In this document: piece after piece, positions 38,876 to 48,962 of the stretch
How the letters are laid out: each line of letters opens with the position of its first letter
Numbering within the stretch: position 1 is the stretch's first letter
DNA from: Mycolicibacterium mengxianglii
GTDB taxonomy: Bacteria > Actinomycetota > Actinomycetes > Mycobacteriales > Mycobacteriaceae
Assembly (NCBI RefSeq): GCF_015710575.1
Contig: NZ_CP065373.1
Location: 2,480,001-2,544,000 of the forward strand
Direction: 5' to 3'
DNA: 64,000 bases
Notes under the pieces: model-generated
What the model saw: only the letters and a program-made list of their open reading frames with translations
What the model was told of the DNA's origin: nothing
Database searches by the model: none
Translations under genes and position numbers: made by a program

Positions 38876-39793
38876 TCAGGGGTTGACCAGCGGTTTGAGT
38901 ACCTCGCCCGCGGCGGTGATCGCTCCTGGCGTGTAGTACGGCATGTTGATGATGATGCCGTCGATGCCCACGTCGAGAACCTTCGTCTTGATCTGGTCGG
39001 CAACCGATTCAGCGCTGCCCACCACCATGCGCTGGCTCATGTCGGCGGGCACCATGTCCGCGGTCGCGTTGTCGTCGACCAGAACGGTGATCAGCACACT
39101 GGTCTCCAAAGTGGCTGGGTCCCGGTCGATTTCCTCGCAGCGCTTCTTGACGACGGCGAGCTTGCCCGGCAGCTCGTCGAATCCGGCGATGACGTTGAGA
39201 TGGTCGAAATGGCGTGCCGCCAGCGGGATGGTCTTCTTCTCGCCGCTGCCGCCGATCATCAGCGGAATATGGTCGCGGAAGCGGGGATTGGCCACTGCGT
39301 TTTCGGTGCGGTAGTACGTGCCGTTCACTGTCGGTCGTTCGCCCTCGAGCATCGGCAGGATGATCTGCAGCGCCTCTTCGAGCTTGTTGAAGCGGTCGGT
39401 GAACGTGCCGAACTCGAATCCGAGCTGGTCGTGTTCGAGCTCGAACCAGCCGGTGCCGATGCCCAGGATCGCGCGGCCGGCGCTGATCACGTCGAGCGTG
39501 GTGAGGGACTTGGCCAGCAATGTGGGCTGGCGGTAGGTGTTGCCGGTGACGAGCGTGCCCAGCTGTACTCGCTCGGTGGCATTGGCCAGCGCACCCAGGG
39601 TGGTGTAGGCCTCGAGCATCGGTTGGTCGGGATCCCCCAGCATCGGCAGCTGATAGAAGTGGTCCATCACGAAGACCGAGTCGAAACCGGCCGCCTCGGC
39701 TTCCTGGGCCTGGGCGACGACGGTGGGGAAGAGCTGTTCGACACCGGTGCCGTACGAGAAGTTCGGGATCTGGAAACCCAGTTTGATAGTCAC
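38876..39793 (-). CDS. LLM-class F420-dependent oxidoreductase (Rv1855c-like)
   Basis: 305 residues of the luciferase-like monooxygenase TIM-barrel family. Conserved: IKLGFQIPNFSYGTG start, AEAAGFDSVFVMDHFYQLP, LGTLVTGNTYRQPTLLAKSLTTLDVISAGRAILGIGTGWFE (in parts), and PLMIGGSGEKKTIPLAARHFDHLN. The TLDVISAGRAILGIGTGW region suits coenzyme F420 or FMN. ATG 39793. Substrate unknown. Confidence 0.88.
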   Translation of the reverse strand: MTIKLGFQIPNFSYGTGVEQLFPTVVAQAQEAEAAGFDSVFVMDHFYQLPMLGDPDQPMLEAYTTLGALANATERVQLGTLVTGNTYRQPTLLAKSLTTLDVISAGRAILGIGTGWFELEHDQLGFEFGTFTDRFNKLEEALQIILPMLEGERPTVNGTYYRTENAVANPRFRDHIPLMIGGSGEKKTIPLAARHFDHLNVIAGFDELPGKLAVVKKRCEEIDRDPATLETSVLITVLVDDNATADMVPADMSQRMVVGSAESVADQIKTKVLDVGIDGIIINMPYYTPGAITAAGEVLKPLVNP

Positions 39794-39866
39794 GGTTCGA
39801 CCTAACCACGGTCAAGCGGGGCGGGAATCCCGTTTCGCTGCACGCGAACTGGGAATAATCGCGGGG

Positions 39867-40538
39867 TCAGCCGAAGTGCGCGAGCTGCCCGGCGCTCACA
39901 TGCAGCGTCTGTCCGGTGACGTGGCGGGCACTCGAGGTTGACAGGAACAGCGCCAGGCGGGTGATCTCCGCTGCGGTCGACGGCGGGGTGGCGGACAACC
40001 CGTCATAACCGGGCTGGGAGCCGCGACCTGCTGCCACCACGTTGATGGTGATACCGCGGGTGCCGTAGACGGTCGCCTGATCGGCGGTCCACGCAGACAG
40101 TGCCGCTTTGATGGCGGCCTGTGCGCTGCCGTCGCGGGGGCTTTCGGGGACAACGTTGATGACGGCACCGCCGGCTTTGAGGTTGTCGCCGATGGTCTGC
40201 AGGGTCAGCGCCGCCGACAGCACCATGGTGTCCAGGGCGTTGTGCCAGGCGGTGGCCTGCTGCGCCAGTGAATAGGTGCGGGGATCGCCGTCCTGCCAGC
40301 GTGGCGTCGGCACATGGACGATCGTGTCGAGGTGCTGGGGAAACAGGCTGCGGGCCTCGGCCAGGCTGACGGGGTCAGTGGTATCGCAGATGACCGCGTC
40401 GACATCGAGTTCCTTGGCGGCAACCTCGAGATCGTCGCGGCGTGCGCCCGAGATCACGACCCGATGGCCGCTGTCGCGAAAGCCTTCCGCGACCGTGCGT
40501 CCAAGCTCGGTATCGCCGCCGGTGACGAGCACCTCCAT
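39867..40538 (-). CDS. Short-chain dehydrogenase/reductase-like protein (Rv1856c-like)
   Basis: 223 residues. Nucleotide-binding start VLVTGGDTELGRTVAEGF resembles TGxxxGxG. The expected YxxxK catalytic pair is damaged: the lysine is in AQAAIKAALSAW, but the position four before it is Gln, not Tyr. The protein may bind NAD(P) without normal SDR catalysis. The C-terminus keeps TGQTLHVSAGQ. ATG 40538. The modABC genes that I recall following in M. tuberculosis are absent here. Confidence 0.8.
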   Translation of the reverse strand: MEVLVTGGDTELGRTVAEGFRDSGHRVVISGARRDDLEVAAKELDVDAVICDTTDPVSLAEARSLFPQHLDTIVHVPTPRWQDGDPRTYSLAQQATAWHNALDTMVLSAALTLQTIGDNLKAGGAVINVVPESPRDGSAQAAIKAALSAWTADQATVYGTRGITINVVAAGRGSQPGYDGLSATPPSTAAEITRLALFLSTSSARHVTGQTLHVSAGQLAHFG

Positions 40539-40685
40539 GGCTGACCTCCTAGTTGTTCACCGTTGAACCCACGCGCGTGGCCGCGTTGATCCCAGGCAAT
40601 GTTACTGGACAGTAGCTAGGTCGGGAAACTCGACGCGGACACTATGGAGAAACAATTTGGACAGCACGTACGAAAGACATCACGT

Positions 40686-40726
40686 GGCACCCGCCGGGTG
40701 CCGCTGGCGCCCGTTCCGACGGGCGC
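40686..40726. repeat. Two adjacent perfect hairpins upstream of apa
   Basis: GGCACCC-GCC-GGGTGCC (40686-40702, 7-bp stem) is followed after four bases by GCGCCCGT-TCCG-ACGGGCGC (40707-40726, 8-bp stem). They lie in the 252-base gap between the divergent SDR gene and apa, about 65 bases before the apa start. No T-tracts. They could be transcript hairpins of the apa leader, a terminator for an unseen transcript, or protein-binding sites. Confidence 0.5.
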
Positions 40727-40790
40727 GGACACGATCCGACTAGTGACCAAGACACTTGCGTCACGCGAGTAACACGGTAGGTTCTTCGCC

Positions 40791-41810
40791 ATGGATGAGC
40801 CGGAGCAGAGTGTGAAACGGCACAGAGGTAAATGGGGGTCCGCGGCCCTGGCTGCGGCAGCCGGAGCGAGCGCGCTCGCATTGGTGCTCCCCGCGGCCAT
40901 CGGTCATGCCGAGCCGGCGCCGCCACCGCCGACGCCCACGGTGGCACCGCCACCTGCCGCCGATCCCAATGCTGCACCACCTGCTGTGGTGGATCCGAGC
41001 CTGCCGGCGCCGGCGGACCCCGGCGCCCCGCCGCCCCCGGCAGATCCCAACGCTGCGCCACCGCCGGCAGATCCCAATGCCCCACCGGCACCACCGGCAC
41101 CACCGGCACCGGAGCCGGGCCGCGTCGACAACGCTGCCGGCGGCTTCAGCTACGTGTTGCCACCCGGGTGGGTGGCAGGTGACGCCACCAGGCTCAATTA
41201 CGGTCAGGCCCTGCTGGTCAAGGAGACCCCGGCGGCCACTACCGGCGAACCGGCCGCGGTAGCCAACGACACCAGCATTCTGCTGGGTCGGCTGGATCTG
41301 AAGCTCTTCGCCGGAGCCGAGCCCGACAATGCGAAGGCCGCGACGCGGTTGGCCTCGGATATGGGCGAGTTCTTCATGCCATTCGCCGGCACGCGCGTGA
41401 ACCAGGAGACCATTCCGCTGGATGCCAACGGCATGCCGGGTTCCGCGTCCTACTACGAGGTGAAGTTCACCGACACCGCCAAGCCTGACGGTCAGATCTG
41501 GGCCGGTGTGGTCGGGACGCAGGCTGTCAACGCGCCGCGCGGACAGCGCAACGAGCGCTGGTTCATGGTGTGGCTGGGCACTGCCAAGGACCCCATCGAC
41601 AAGGGCGCCGCGGCTGCGCTGGCCAACAGCATCCGGCCGTGGAGCCCGCCGCCTCCGCCGGCACCGGACCCGAATGCACCCGTGCCGCCCGCGGATCCGA
41701 ATGCTGCGCCCGCGGATCCCAACGCGCCGCCGCCGGTACCGCGGAACCAGGTCGGCGTACCCGTCCCGGTCACCACTCCGGTGCCCGAGATGATGCCGCC
41801 ACCGGCCTGA
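40791..41810 (+). CDS. apa: Alanine/proline-rich secreted antigen Apa (fibronectin attachment protein)
   Basis: 339 residues. Signal peptide 1-40 with cleavage after GHA (Ala40). A proline-rich arm (41-110) has repeated [12 protein letters not shown] units. The globular domain (about 112-285) includes [36 protein letters not shown] and [23 protein letters not shown] second Pro/Ala tail follows. In M. tuberculosis Apa (Rv1860) is a mannosylated cell-wall and secreted glycoprotein that binds fibronectin and lectins; Thr in the Pro/Ala arms are possible mannosylation sites. Terminator hairpin downstream. Confidence 0.93.
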   Translation: MDEPEQSVKRHRGKWGSAALAAAAGASALALVLPAAIGHAEPAPPPPTPTVAPPPAADPNAAPPAVVDPSLPAPADPGAPPPPADPNAAPPPADPNAPPAPPAPPAPEPGRVDNAAGGFSYVLPPGWVAGDATRLNYGQALLVKETPAATTGEPAAVANDTSILLGRLDLKLFAGAEPDNAKAATRLASDMGEFFMPFAGTRVNQETIPLDANGMPGSASYYEVKFTDTAKPDGQIWAGVVGTQAVNAPRGQRNERWFMVWLGTAKDPIDKGAAAALANSIRPWSPPPPPAPDPNAPVPPADPNAAPADPNAPPPVPRNQVGVPVPVTTPVPEMMPPPA

Positions 41811-41826
41811 TCCACCTAGGACGACA

Positions 41827-41859
41827 CCAGCAGCCCCGACATCATGTCGGGGCTGCTGG
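41827..41859 (+). terminator. Terminator hairpin after apa
   Basis: CCAGCAGCCCCGACA (41827-41841) pairs perfectly over 15 bp with TGTCGGGGCTGCTGG (41845-41859) around TCA, 17 bases after the apa stop. No T-tract; typical of mycobacterial terminators. Confidence 0.8.
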
Positions 41860-41924
41860 CGTTAGTGGCCCGATCGTTGTCAATTCGCGGGCCTAATAGT
41901 TAGCGATGCGGGCATACCAGGGGA

Positions 41925-42233
41925 ATGGAAACAACATTTGCTGCGGAATCCCTCGAGATCCTGGCCCGGTCGTCCACGCTGACCAGCGTGGGTTGGATCG
42001 GCTACATCATCATCGGCGCCCTGGCAGGCTGGATCGCCGGCAAGCTCGTCAAGGGCGGTGGCTCGGGACTTCTGTTGAACATCGTCATCGGCATCGTCGG
42101 TGCGCTGATCGGCGGCTTCCTGCTCAGCTTCTTCGTCGACACCGCTGGTGGTGGATGGTGGTTCACGCTGTTCACCGCGATTTTGGGAGCGGTGATCCTG
42201 CTCTTCATCGTCAGCAAGGTCCGCCGGACCTAG
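41925..42233 (+). CDS. GlsB/YeaQ/YmgE-type small membrane protein (Rv1861-like)
   Basis: 102 residues. Three membrane segments (about 23-43, 50-68, 78-98) with the family motif IIIGALAGWIAGKLVKGGGSG, LNIVIGIVGALIGGFL. These are called transglycosylase-associated proteins, but no enzymatic role is shown; relatives respond to acid or general stress. ATG 41925. Same position after apa as in M. tuberculosis. Confidence 0.88.
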   Translation: METTFAAESLEILARSSTLTSVGWIGYIIIGALAGWIAGKLVKGGGSGLLLNIVIGIVGALIGGFLLSFFVDTAGGGWWFTLFTAILGAVILLFIVSKVRRT

Positions 42234-42261
42234 CTCTGCGCCGCTCGACGGTGGGTCGGTG

Positions 42262-43026
42262 TCAGCTGGAGAGGTGCCAGACCAGCGCCGCTGCCAGCGC
42301 ACCGACACCGTTGAGTGACCAGTGCAGGGCGATCGGGGCGATCAGGCTGCCGCTGCGCCGGCGCAGCCAGGTGAACACGAACCCGGCGGCCGCGGTGGCA
42401 AGGACGGCCAGCAGCACACCGGCCAGCATGCCGACGACGCCGCCGCCGAGGATTCGGGTGAAGCCGACATTGCTGCTGGTGAGGCCCAGTGACGTGGAGA
42501 TGTGCCACAGGCCGAACAGCAGTGAGCCCGCCGCGGCCACACCGCGGAAGCCCCACGCCCGGTTCAGCGTCCCGTGCAGCACGCCCCGGAACGCGAGCTC
42601 TTCGGGGATGACGGTCTGCAGCGGGATGATGATCATCGACGCCAGCAGGGCACCCGAGAGGGTGGCGTAGTTGTCGTTCATGAACATCGGTCGCGTCCAC
42701 GGCAGCAGCGCTCCGACGGCGATCACCGTGACCACCAATCCGACGGCCGCGGCTGCGTAGCCGGCCCCGGAGCGCCAGTGTTCACGGCCCAGGCCGAGTT
42801 CGGCCCAGCCGATGCCCCGGGCCCGCATCAGTGCCAGCAGGCCGACGGCCGCTGCGGGGACCGTGGCGATGCTCGCCCATGGAGTGGTGAAGTGTGCAAT
42901 CAGGTTCGACGCCGCCAGGACGACGACGACGATGGCGATGTCGACGTAGACCCGGAAGTGGTGGATTGCCGCGAGTTGACCAAGCAGCGGGGGAGTTGGC
43001 ACGGCCGCCACGGTCACTTCAGACAT
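42262..43026 (-). CDS. CPBP-family intramembrane glutamic endopeptidase-like protein (Rv1863c-like)
   Basis: 254 residues, about seven membrane segments. CPBP (Abi) motifs: PEELAFRGVLHGTLNR (EExxxR, about 140-155), later FGLWHIS and GVLLAVLATAAAGFVFTWLRRR with the HxxxN-type final motif ALHWSLNGVGAL. Intramembrane proteases of the CAAX-prenyl-protease fold; substrate unknown. ATG 43026. The M. tuberculosis adhA gene between this and Rv1861 is missing here. Confidence 0.88.
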   Translation of the reverse strand: MSEVTVAAVPTPPLLGQLAAIHHFRVYVDIAIVVVVLAASNLIAHFTTPWASIATVPAAAVGLLALMRARGIGWAELGLGREHWRSGAGYAAAAVGLVVTVIAVGALLPWTRPMFMNDNYATLSGALLASMIIIPLQTVIPEELAFRGVLHGTLNRAWGFRGVAAAGSLLFGLWHISTSLGLTSSNVGFTRILGGGVVGMLAGVLLAVLATAAAGFVFTWLRRRSGSLIAPIALHWSLNGVGALAAALVWHLSS

Positions 43027-43112
43027 AACATATTCAGTTTACCTGGGTGGAGCCGGTCTGACCCTGGGTGCTCGCTCACACTGAACTGCTCCTACCAGGC
43101 AGAGTGTGGCAA

Positions 43113-43928
43113 ATGAACCAAACGACCCTGACAACGGCCACGATCGCACTCAACGGCATCGACGTCACGTACGCCACGGCGGGGTCGGGCCCGCCGGTTG
43201 TTCTTGTGCACGGCTTGGGCGAGGATCGGCAGAGCTGGCGCGTGGTGCAGGAGTCGCTGACGGATGTGACAACCCACGCCTACGATCTGCGGGGGCACGG
43301 CGCCACCGGCATCGGCGCCGCCGCCGGTACCTTGGCTCAGCTGCGCGATGACCTGGTGGCATTCCTCGATGCGGTGACCGGTCCCGCAGTCTGCGTGGGC
43401 TTCTCCCTCGGCGGCGCCATCGTGCTGTCCGCCGCGGCGTACCGCCCCGACCTGGTGAAAACCGTGGTGGCGCTCGGCACCTCGAGTGTCGTGGGACGCG
43501 GGGCCAAGGCCTTCTACACGGAACGGATCGAACTGTTCCGCGGTTCCGACACGGCGGCGAAGGAGGCCGCGCTCTTGGCCGATACCGCTGCGGCACTGCA
43601 TGACCCGCACTCCGACGCCGCCGCAGTGACGCGGGCGCGCCTTACTGCGGTGGGTGACGGCCACGGCTACCTCAACGCGTCCACCGCCATGGCGCAGTTG
43701 GCCGACGAGCCCCTGACCCCGGCGTTGTCGGCCATCCCCGCCGACGTCGACGTGCACCTCATCGGGGCCGACCACGACAGCCTGTGCCCCAGGAAGGCTG
43801 CCCAGATCGTTCTCGATGCGATCCACCACGCGACGTATGCCGAAATCTCCGGCGCCGGCCACTTGATGCTGATCGACCAACCTGAACAGGTGCTCGCTGC
43901 ACTGAGACAGGCGCTGACCGTCACCTAG
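43113..43928 (+). CDS. Alpha/beta-fold hydrolase
   Basis: 271 residues from ATG 43113 ([18 protein letters not shown]). Oxyanion motif [14 protein letters not shown], then [11 protein letters not shown], and a canonical nucleophile elbow VGFSLGGA with Ser; the late Asp (GADHDSLCP) and His ([12 protein letters not shown]) complete the triad. General esterase/hydrolase of unknown substrate. The phosphoketolase gene begins 109 bases downstream. Confidence 0.88.
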   Translation: MNQTTLTTATIALNGIDVTYATAGSGPPVVLVHGLGEDRQSWRVVQESLTDVTTHAYDLRGHGATGIGAAAGTLAQLRDDLVAFLDAVTGPAVCVGFSLGGAIVLSAAAYRPDLVKTVVALGTSSVVGRGAKAFYTERIELFRGSDTAAKEAALLADTAAALHDPHSDAAAVTRARLTAVGDGHGYLNASTAMAQLADEPLTPALSAIPADVDVHLIGADHDSLCPRKAAQIVLDAIHHATYAEISGAGHLMLIDQPEQVLAALRQALTVT

Positions 43929-44037
43929 CGCCGCAGAGGCCAATTCTGCTTCGGCACAGTACCTGCGCGCGCCGGTGGATGCGGGAAGGATGGGTACGCA
44001 CCCGGAGCGACGCATTCCCGACGCAGGAGGAAGTTCG

Positions 44038-46518
44038 ATGACGGTTATGAGCTCTGATACGCCCGCAGCGTGGCGGACTGCAGATGTGCAATCACTCGAC
44101 GCCCAGGCCCTCGCGCAGCTCGACGGGTGGTGGCGCGCGGCCAACTACCTGTCGGTGGGGCAGATCTATCTGCTGAACAATCCGCTGTTGCGGACGCCGC
44201 TGTCCCGCGACGACGTCAAGCCCCGGTTGCTCGGCCATTGGGGCACCACGCCGGGGCTGAACTTTCTTTATGCGCACCTCAACCGGGTCATCAAAGAGCG
44301 CCAGCAATCCACTCTCTATGTCACCGGGCCCGGGCACGGCGGCCCGGGGCTGGTCGCCAACGCCTATCTGGACGGCACATATTCGGAGGTGTATTCCGAC
44401 ATCACCCAAGACGTCGAAGGCTTGCGGCGGCTGTTTCGGCAGTTCTCCTTCCCCGGCGGCATCCCCTCGCACGTCGCCCCGGAGACACCGGGATCGATTC
44501 ACGAAGGTGGCGAGCTCGGGTACTCCCTCTCGCACGCCTACGGCGCTGTCTTCGACAATCCCGACCTGTTGGTGGCGGCGGTGGTGGGCGATGGTGAGGC
44601 CGAGACCGGACCGCTGGCAACCAGCTGGCACTCCAATAAGTTCGTCAACCCCGTCAAGGACGGGGTGGTGCTGCCGATCCTGCATCTCAATGGCTACAAG
44701 ATCGCCAATCCGACTGTGCTGGCGCGTATTCCGGAAGAAGAGCTGCGCAGTCTGATGATCGGCTACGGGCATGACCCGTACTTCTTCGAGGTCGTCGACG
44801 GCGATACCGATCACGCCGATGCGCATCGCCGGTTCGCCGTTCTGCTCGACGAGGTACTCAATGAGATCGCCGACATCAAAGGGCGTGCGGCCGACGGGGA
44901 CGAACAGCGGCCGCGCTGGCCGATGATCGTCTTCCGGACCCCGAAAGGCTGGACCGGACCCGACTACATCGACGGCAAGAAGACCACAGGCTCCTGGCGG
45001 GCCCATCAGGTGCCGCTTGCCAGTGCCCGCGACACCCCGGAGCACCTGGAGGTCCTGGCTGACTGGCTGGGGTCCTATCACGCAGAGGAACTCTTCGACG
45101 ACGACGGCAGGCTGATCGCTTCGATCGCCGAACTCGCCCCCGAGGGTCACCTGCGGATGAGCGACAACCCGCGCGCCAACGGCGGGCTGTTGCTCAAGGA
45201 CCTACGGTTGCCCGACTTCCGGAAGTTCGGTGTCGACGTGCCCGTTCCCGGGTCGACGGTCACCGAGGCGACGAGGGTGCTGGGGCAGTGGCTCACCGAG
45301 GTGGTCCGGCTGAATCCCGACAATTTCCGGATCTTCGGCCCCGACGAGACCGCGTCGAACCGGTTGCAGGCGGTCTACGACGCCACCGACAAACAGTGGG
45401 ACGCCGAGTTCTTCTCACCCGAGGTCGATGAGCATCTGGCCCGCGCCGGGCGGGTGATGGAGATGTTGTCCGAGCACCAGTGCCAGGGCTGGCTGGAGGG
45501 TTACCTGCTCACTGGCAGGCACGGGCTGTTCAACTGCTACGAGGCATTCATCCACATCATCGACTCCATGGTCAACCAGCACGCGAAGTGGCTCAAGGTC
45601 ACCAACCACATCCCCTGGCGACGGCCGATCGCGAGCTTGAATTACCTACTGTCGAGCCATGTCTGGCGCCAGGACCACAATGGCTTCAGCCATCAGGATC
45701 CCGGTTTCATCGACCACGTGGTGAACAAGAAGGCCGAGGTGGTCCGGGTGTATCTGCCGCCCGATGCCAATACCCTGCTCTCCACTTACGACCACTGCCT
45801 GCGTTCCCGGCAGTATGTGAACGTCGTGGTCGCCGGCAAACAGCCCCACCCCAACTTCTTGTCCATGGAGCAGGCCATCGCGCACTGCACCAGGGGCCTC
45901 GGGATCTGGGAGTGGGCCGGCACCGAGGTGGTGGGCACCGACCCCGACGTGGTGATCGCCACGGCCGGCGACGTTCCCACGTTGGAGGGGCTGGCGGCGG
46001 TGGATCTGCTGAAGCAGCATCTGCCGGAACTGAAGATCCGGTTCGTCAATGTGGTGGACCTGATGCGGCTGATGGACGACACCGAGCATCCGCACGGCCT
46101 GTCCAGTCATCAGTTCGACACGATCTTCACCACCGAGAAGCCGGTGATCTTCGCCTATCACGGCTATCCATGGTTGATCCACCGGCTGACCTACCGGCGT
46201 ACCGGGAACAACAACCTGCATGTGCGTGGCTACAAGGAAGAAGGCACCACGACGACTCCGTTCGACATGGTGATGCTCAACGACCTCGACCGGTACCACC
46301 TGGTCATCGATGTGATCGACCGGGTGCCCTTCCTGCAGTCCACCTGTGCGCCGCTGCGGCAGGAGATGGTGGACAAGCGGATCGCCGCCCGGGAGTACAC
46401 CCGGGCACACGGCGATGACATTCCCGAGGTCAAGGACTGGTTGTGGCCGCAGGCCCGGGAGTTCGGCGAGCTGGGCGAGGTTGATGCGACCGCCACCACC
46501 GGGGGTGACAACGAGTAG
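44038..46518 (+). CDS. Xylulose-5-phosphate/fructose-6-phosphate phosphoketolase
   Basis: 826 residues, typical for XFP. This thiamine-diphosphate enzyme splits xylulose 5-P (or fructose 6-P) with phosphate into acetyl phosphate and an aldose phosphate. Motifs: [40 protein letters not shown], the ThDP site [19 protein letters not shown], and [23 protein letters not shown] 44038 follows AGGAGGA; upstream in-frame codons are not family-like. I recall no phosphoketolase in M. tuberculosis, so this looks like an environmental-species gene. With gnd in the window it could provide a carbon-saving route to acetyl units. Confidence 0.94.
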   Translation: MTVMSSDTPAAWRTADVQSLDAQALAQLDGWWRAANYLSVGQIYLLNNPLLRTPLSRDDVKPRLLGHWGTTPGLNFLYAHLNRVIKERQQSTLYVTGPGHGGPGLVANAYLDGTYSEVYSDITQDVEGLRRLFRQFSFPGGIPSHVAPETPGSIHEGGELGYSLSHAYGAVFDNPDLLVAAVVGDGEAETGPLATSWHSNKFVNPVKDGVVLPILHLNGYKIANPTVLARIPEEELRSLMIGYGHDPYFFEVVDGDTDHADAHRRFAVLLDEVLNEIADIKGRAADGDEQRPRWPMIVFRTPKGWTGPDYIDGKKTTGSWRAHQVPLASARDTPEHLEVLADWLGSYHAEELFDDDGRLIASIAELAPEGHLRMSDNPRANGGLLLKDLRLPDFRKFGVDVPVPGSTVTEATRVLGQWLTEVVRLNPDNFRIFGPDETASNRLQAVYDATDKQWDAEFFSPEVDEHLARAGRVMEMLSEHQCQGWLEGYLLTGRHGLFNCYEAFIHIIDSMVNQHAKWLKVTNHIPWRRPIASLNYLLSSHVWRQDHNGFSHQDPGFIDHVVNKKAEVVRVYLPPDANTLLSTYDHCLRSRQYVNVVVAGKQPHPNFLSMEQAIAHCTRGLGIWEWAGTEVVGTDPDVVIATAGDVPTLEGLAAVDLLKQHLPELKIRFVNVVDLMRLMDDTEHPHGLSSHQFDTIFTTEKPVIFAYHGYPWLIHRLTYRRTGNNNLHVRGYKEEGTTTTPFDMVMLNDLDRYHLVIDVIDRVPFLQSTCAPLRQEMVDKRIAAREYTRAHGDDIPEVKDWLWPQAREFGELGEVDATATTGGDNE

Positions 46519-46544
46519 CCGGGAGCACCGGCCATACTGTGGGC

Positions 46545-48908
46545 ATGGTCACTGTAGACAGGTGTCAACTTCTTGCGTCGGTGCGCGTGCTGGACCTGGC
46601 GGCCGGTGGCGCGGATATCGTGACGCGATTGCTGGCAGATCTCGGCGCGGACGTGCTCAAGGTAGAGCCGCCCGGCGGTGCGCCGGGCCGGGCGGCCCTG
46701 CCGCGGCTGGGTGAGACCAGCATCGCGTTCGCGCTGCACAACGCCAACAAACGCAGCGCCATCCTGGACCCGGCGAGCGCCGGCGACCGGCAGCGGTTTC
46801 TCGATCTGGCCGCCGACGCCGATATCGTGGTCGATTCCGGATTGCCCGGTCAGGTTGCGGGCTACGGCATCACCTGTGCCGAACTGGCGGAGCGCTTCCC
46901 GCACCTGGTGGTGATGGCGGTGACCGACTTCGGCACCCAGGGCCCGCGGGCCGGATGGCGCGCCAACGACGCGGTGTTCTGCGCCCTGTCGGCGGCGTTG
47001 TCGCGATCAGGGCCGGCGACGGGAATGCCGGTGCTGCCGCCGGAGGGTATCGCCACCGCCACCGCTGCGGTGCAGGCGGCCTGGGCGGCGTTGGTGGGTT
47101 ACTACCACCGGTTGCGAAGCGGGCGTGGCGATTTCATCGACTTCTCCAGGCTCGAGGCCGTGGTCACTGCGTTGGACCCGCCGTTCGGCTCCCATGGTCA
47201 GGCCGCGGCCGCGGTGCGAGGTGGGGAGAAGTGGCGCGGCCGGCCGAAGAACCAGGACGCCTATCCGATCATCGCCTGCAAGGACGGTTTTGTCCGGCTG
47301 GTCGTGATGGCGCCGCGGCAGTGGCGGGGGCTGCGGGCCTGGATGGGGGAGCCGGAACAATTCCAGGACCCCAAGTTCGACACCATCGCCGAACGTTTCA
47401 TGGCGTGGCGGGAGATCGGCGCGCTGCTGGAGCGCCAATTCGCCACCCAGACGATGTCAGAGTTGGTCACCGCGGGGCAGGCCCACGGGGTTCCGATCGC
47501 CGAGGTGCAGGACCCCCTGGGTGTGCTGACCTCTGAACATTTTGAAGCGGTGCACGCCTCCACTGTCGTCGAGTTGTCGCCCGGGGTGGCGGCCCCGGTT
47601 CCCGTCGGGTATTACACCGTCGACGGTGAGCATGCCGGGTTCGGCCGCCCCGCGCCGTCCGCCGGTGCCGACGACCCCCGGTGGCAGGCTTCACCGGCCC
47701 CGACCCGGGAAGCGGACGAGCCGGCATTCGGGTTGCCCTTCGCCGGCCTGCGCATCGTGGACATGGGCATCATCGTCGCCGGTGGCGAGCTGGGTCGGCT
47801 GTTCGCCGACCTGGGCGCCGAAGTCATCAAGGTCGAGAGTGCGGCCTATCCCGACGGGCTGCGCCAGGCGCGTCCGGGTGACCTCATGAGCGCGTCATTC
47901 GCCTGGACGCATCGCAACAAGCTGGGATTGGGTGTCGACCTGCGCAGCCCGGATGGTGCCGACGTCTTCACCAGGCTGGTAGCCGGCGCTGACGCTGTGT
48001 TCGCCAATTTCAAACCGGGAACCCTTGCCGGGCTGGGATTTTCGTACGATCGACTGCGGGAGATCAAATCCGATATCGTCCTGGCGGAGAGCAGCGCGTT
48101 CGGCGACAGCGGGCCCTGGAGCATCCGGATGGGGTACGGCCCGTTGGTGCGCGCCGCCACCGGAGTGACCCGGCTGTGGACCGCGCCGCCGTCCTCGGAC
48201 GACCCGTCGGCTTCCTCGGCGCGGCACCGGTTCTTCGATGCCACCACCGTGTTCCCCGACCACGTGGTCGCCAGGATCACCGCCGTCGGTGCACTGGCCG
48301 CGTTGATCCACCGTGATGCCACGGGCTCCGGCGCCAGGGTGCACGTGTCGCAGGCCGAGGCGTGTGTCAGTCAACTCGATGCATTGTTCGTGGCGCGGGC
48401 GGTCGCCCAGACCAATCCGGATGCGCTGCAGCCGGATTCGGCCGTCCACCGGGTCTATCCCTGCGCCGGTGACGACGAATGGTGCGTGATCTCCGTGGTC
48501 TCCGATGAGGACCGCCGCGTCATCGAACAGCTCATCGGCACCGCCGAACTGCACGAGTGGACGGCCGGGCGGTCACCTGTCGAGGCCGCCGAGGCACTGC
48601 AGGCCGTCGGTGTCGCCGCGGCGCCGATGGCCCGGCGAGGCGATCTGCTGGACGACCCACAGCTGACGGCGCGTGGGCTCTATCAGCCGATGGTGCATCC
48701 GCTCTTCGACACCGCGATGCCCAGCGAAATCGGTGTCGCACCGTTTGGGCAGATCCCGCCGGCGCCGACCCGTCCCGCACCATTGGCCGGGCAGGACACC
48801 CGCGAGATCTGCCAGAAAATCCTGGGGTTCGACGACGAGACCATCGAAGGACTGATCTCCGCCGGAGTGTTGTTCACCGCGGATGCTCCCCCGAGGGAGG
48901 GGCCGTGA
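46545..48908 (+). CDS. Tandem CaiB/BaiF (class III) CoA-transferase (Rv1866-like)
   Basis: 787 residues from ATG 46545. Two CoA-transferase family III domains are fused: first about 5-385 (RVLDLAAGGADIVTRLLADLGADVLKVEPPGG), second about 400-785 (LRIVDMGIIVAGGELGRLFADLGAEVIKVESAAYPDG, split). Each half has the dGAEViKvE strand of the family. Class III enzymes move CoA between carboxylic acids or racemise acyl-CoAs; class III CoA-transferases are usually dimers, so the fusion may act as a pseudo-dimer. The thiolase-like gene follows 54 bases later, as in M. tuberculosis Rv1866-Rv1867. Confidence 0.85.
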   Translation: MVTVDRCQLLASVRVLDLAAGGADIVTRLLADLGADVLKVEPPGGAPGRAALPRLGETSIAFALHNANKRSAILDPASAGDRQRFLDLAADADIVVDSGLPGQVAGYGITCAELAERFPHLVVMAVTDFGTQGPRAGWRANDAVFCALSAALSRSGPATGMPVLPPEGIATATAAVQAAWAALVGYYHRLRSGRGDFIDFSRLEAVVTALDPPFGSHGQAAAAVRGGEKWRGRPKNQDAYPIIACKDGFVRLVVMAPRQWRGLRAWMGEPEQFQDPKFDTIAERFMAWREIGALLERQFATQTMSELVTAGQAHGVPIAEVQDPLGVLTSEHFEAVHASTVVELSPGVAAPVPVGYYTVDGEHAGFGRPAPSAGADDPRWQASPAPTREADEPAFGLPFAGLRIVDMGIIVAGGELGRLFADLGAEVIKVESAAYPDGLRQARPGDLMSASFAWTHRNKLGLGVDLRSPDGADVFTRLVAGADAVFANFKPGTLAGLGFSYDRLREIKSDIVLAESSAFGDSGPWSIRMGYGPLVRAATGVTRLWTAPPSSDDPSASSARHRFFDATTVFPDHVVARITAVGALAALIHRDATGSGARVHVSQAEACVSQLDALFVARAVAQTNPDALQPDSAVHRVYPCAGDDEWCVISVVSDEDRRVIEQLIGTAELHEWTAGRSPVEAAEALQAVGVAAAPMARRGDLLDDPQLTARGLYQPMVHPLFDTAMPSEIGVAPFGQIPPAPTRPAPLAGQDTREICQKILGFDDETIEGLISAGVLFTADAPPREGP

Positions 48909-48962
48909 CCGCCGGCGTTGACACCCGTCAACAGCTCTGCCCTGGGTTGATACGGTTTGCCC

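Noticed and set aside
40960..41110. Short repeats (GCNGATCCCAAT-like units) suggesting a repeat array
   Set aside because: They encode the ADPNAAPP repeats of Apa; spacing and content do not fit CRISPR or a non-coding repeat.
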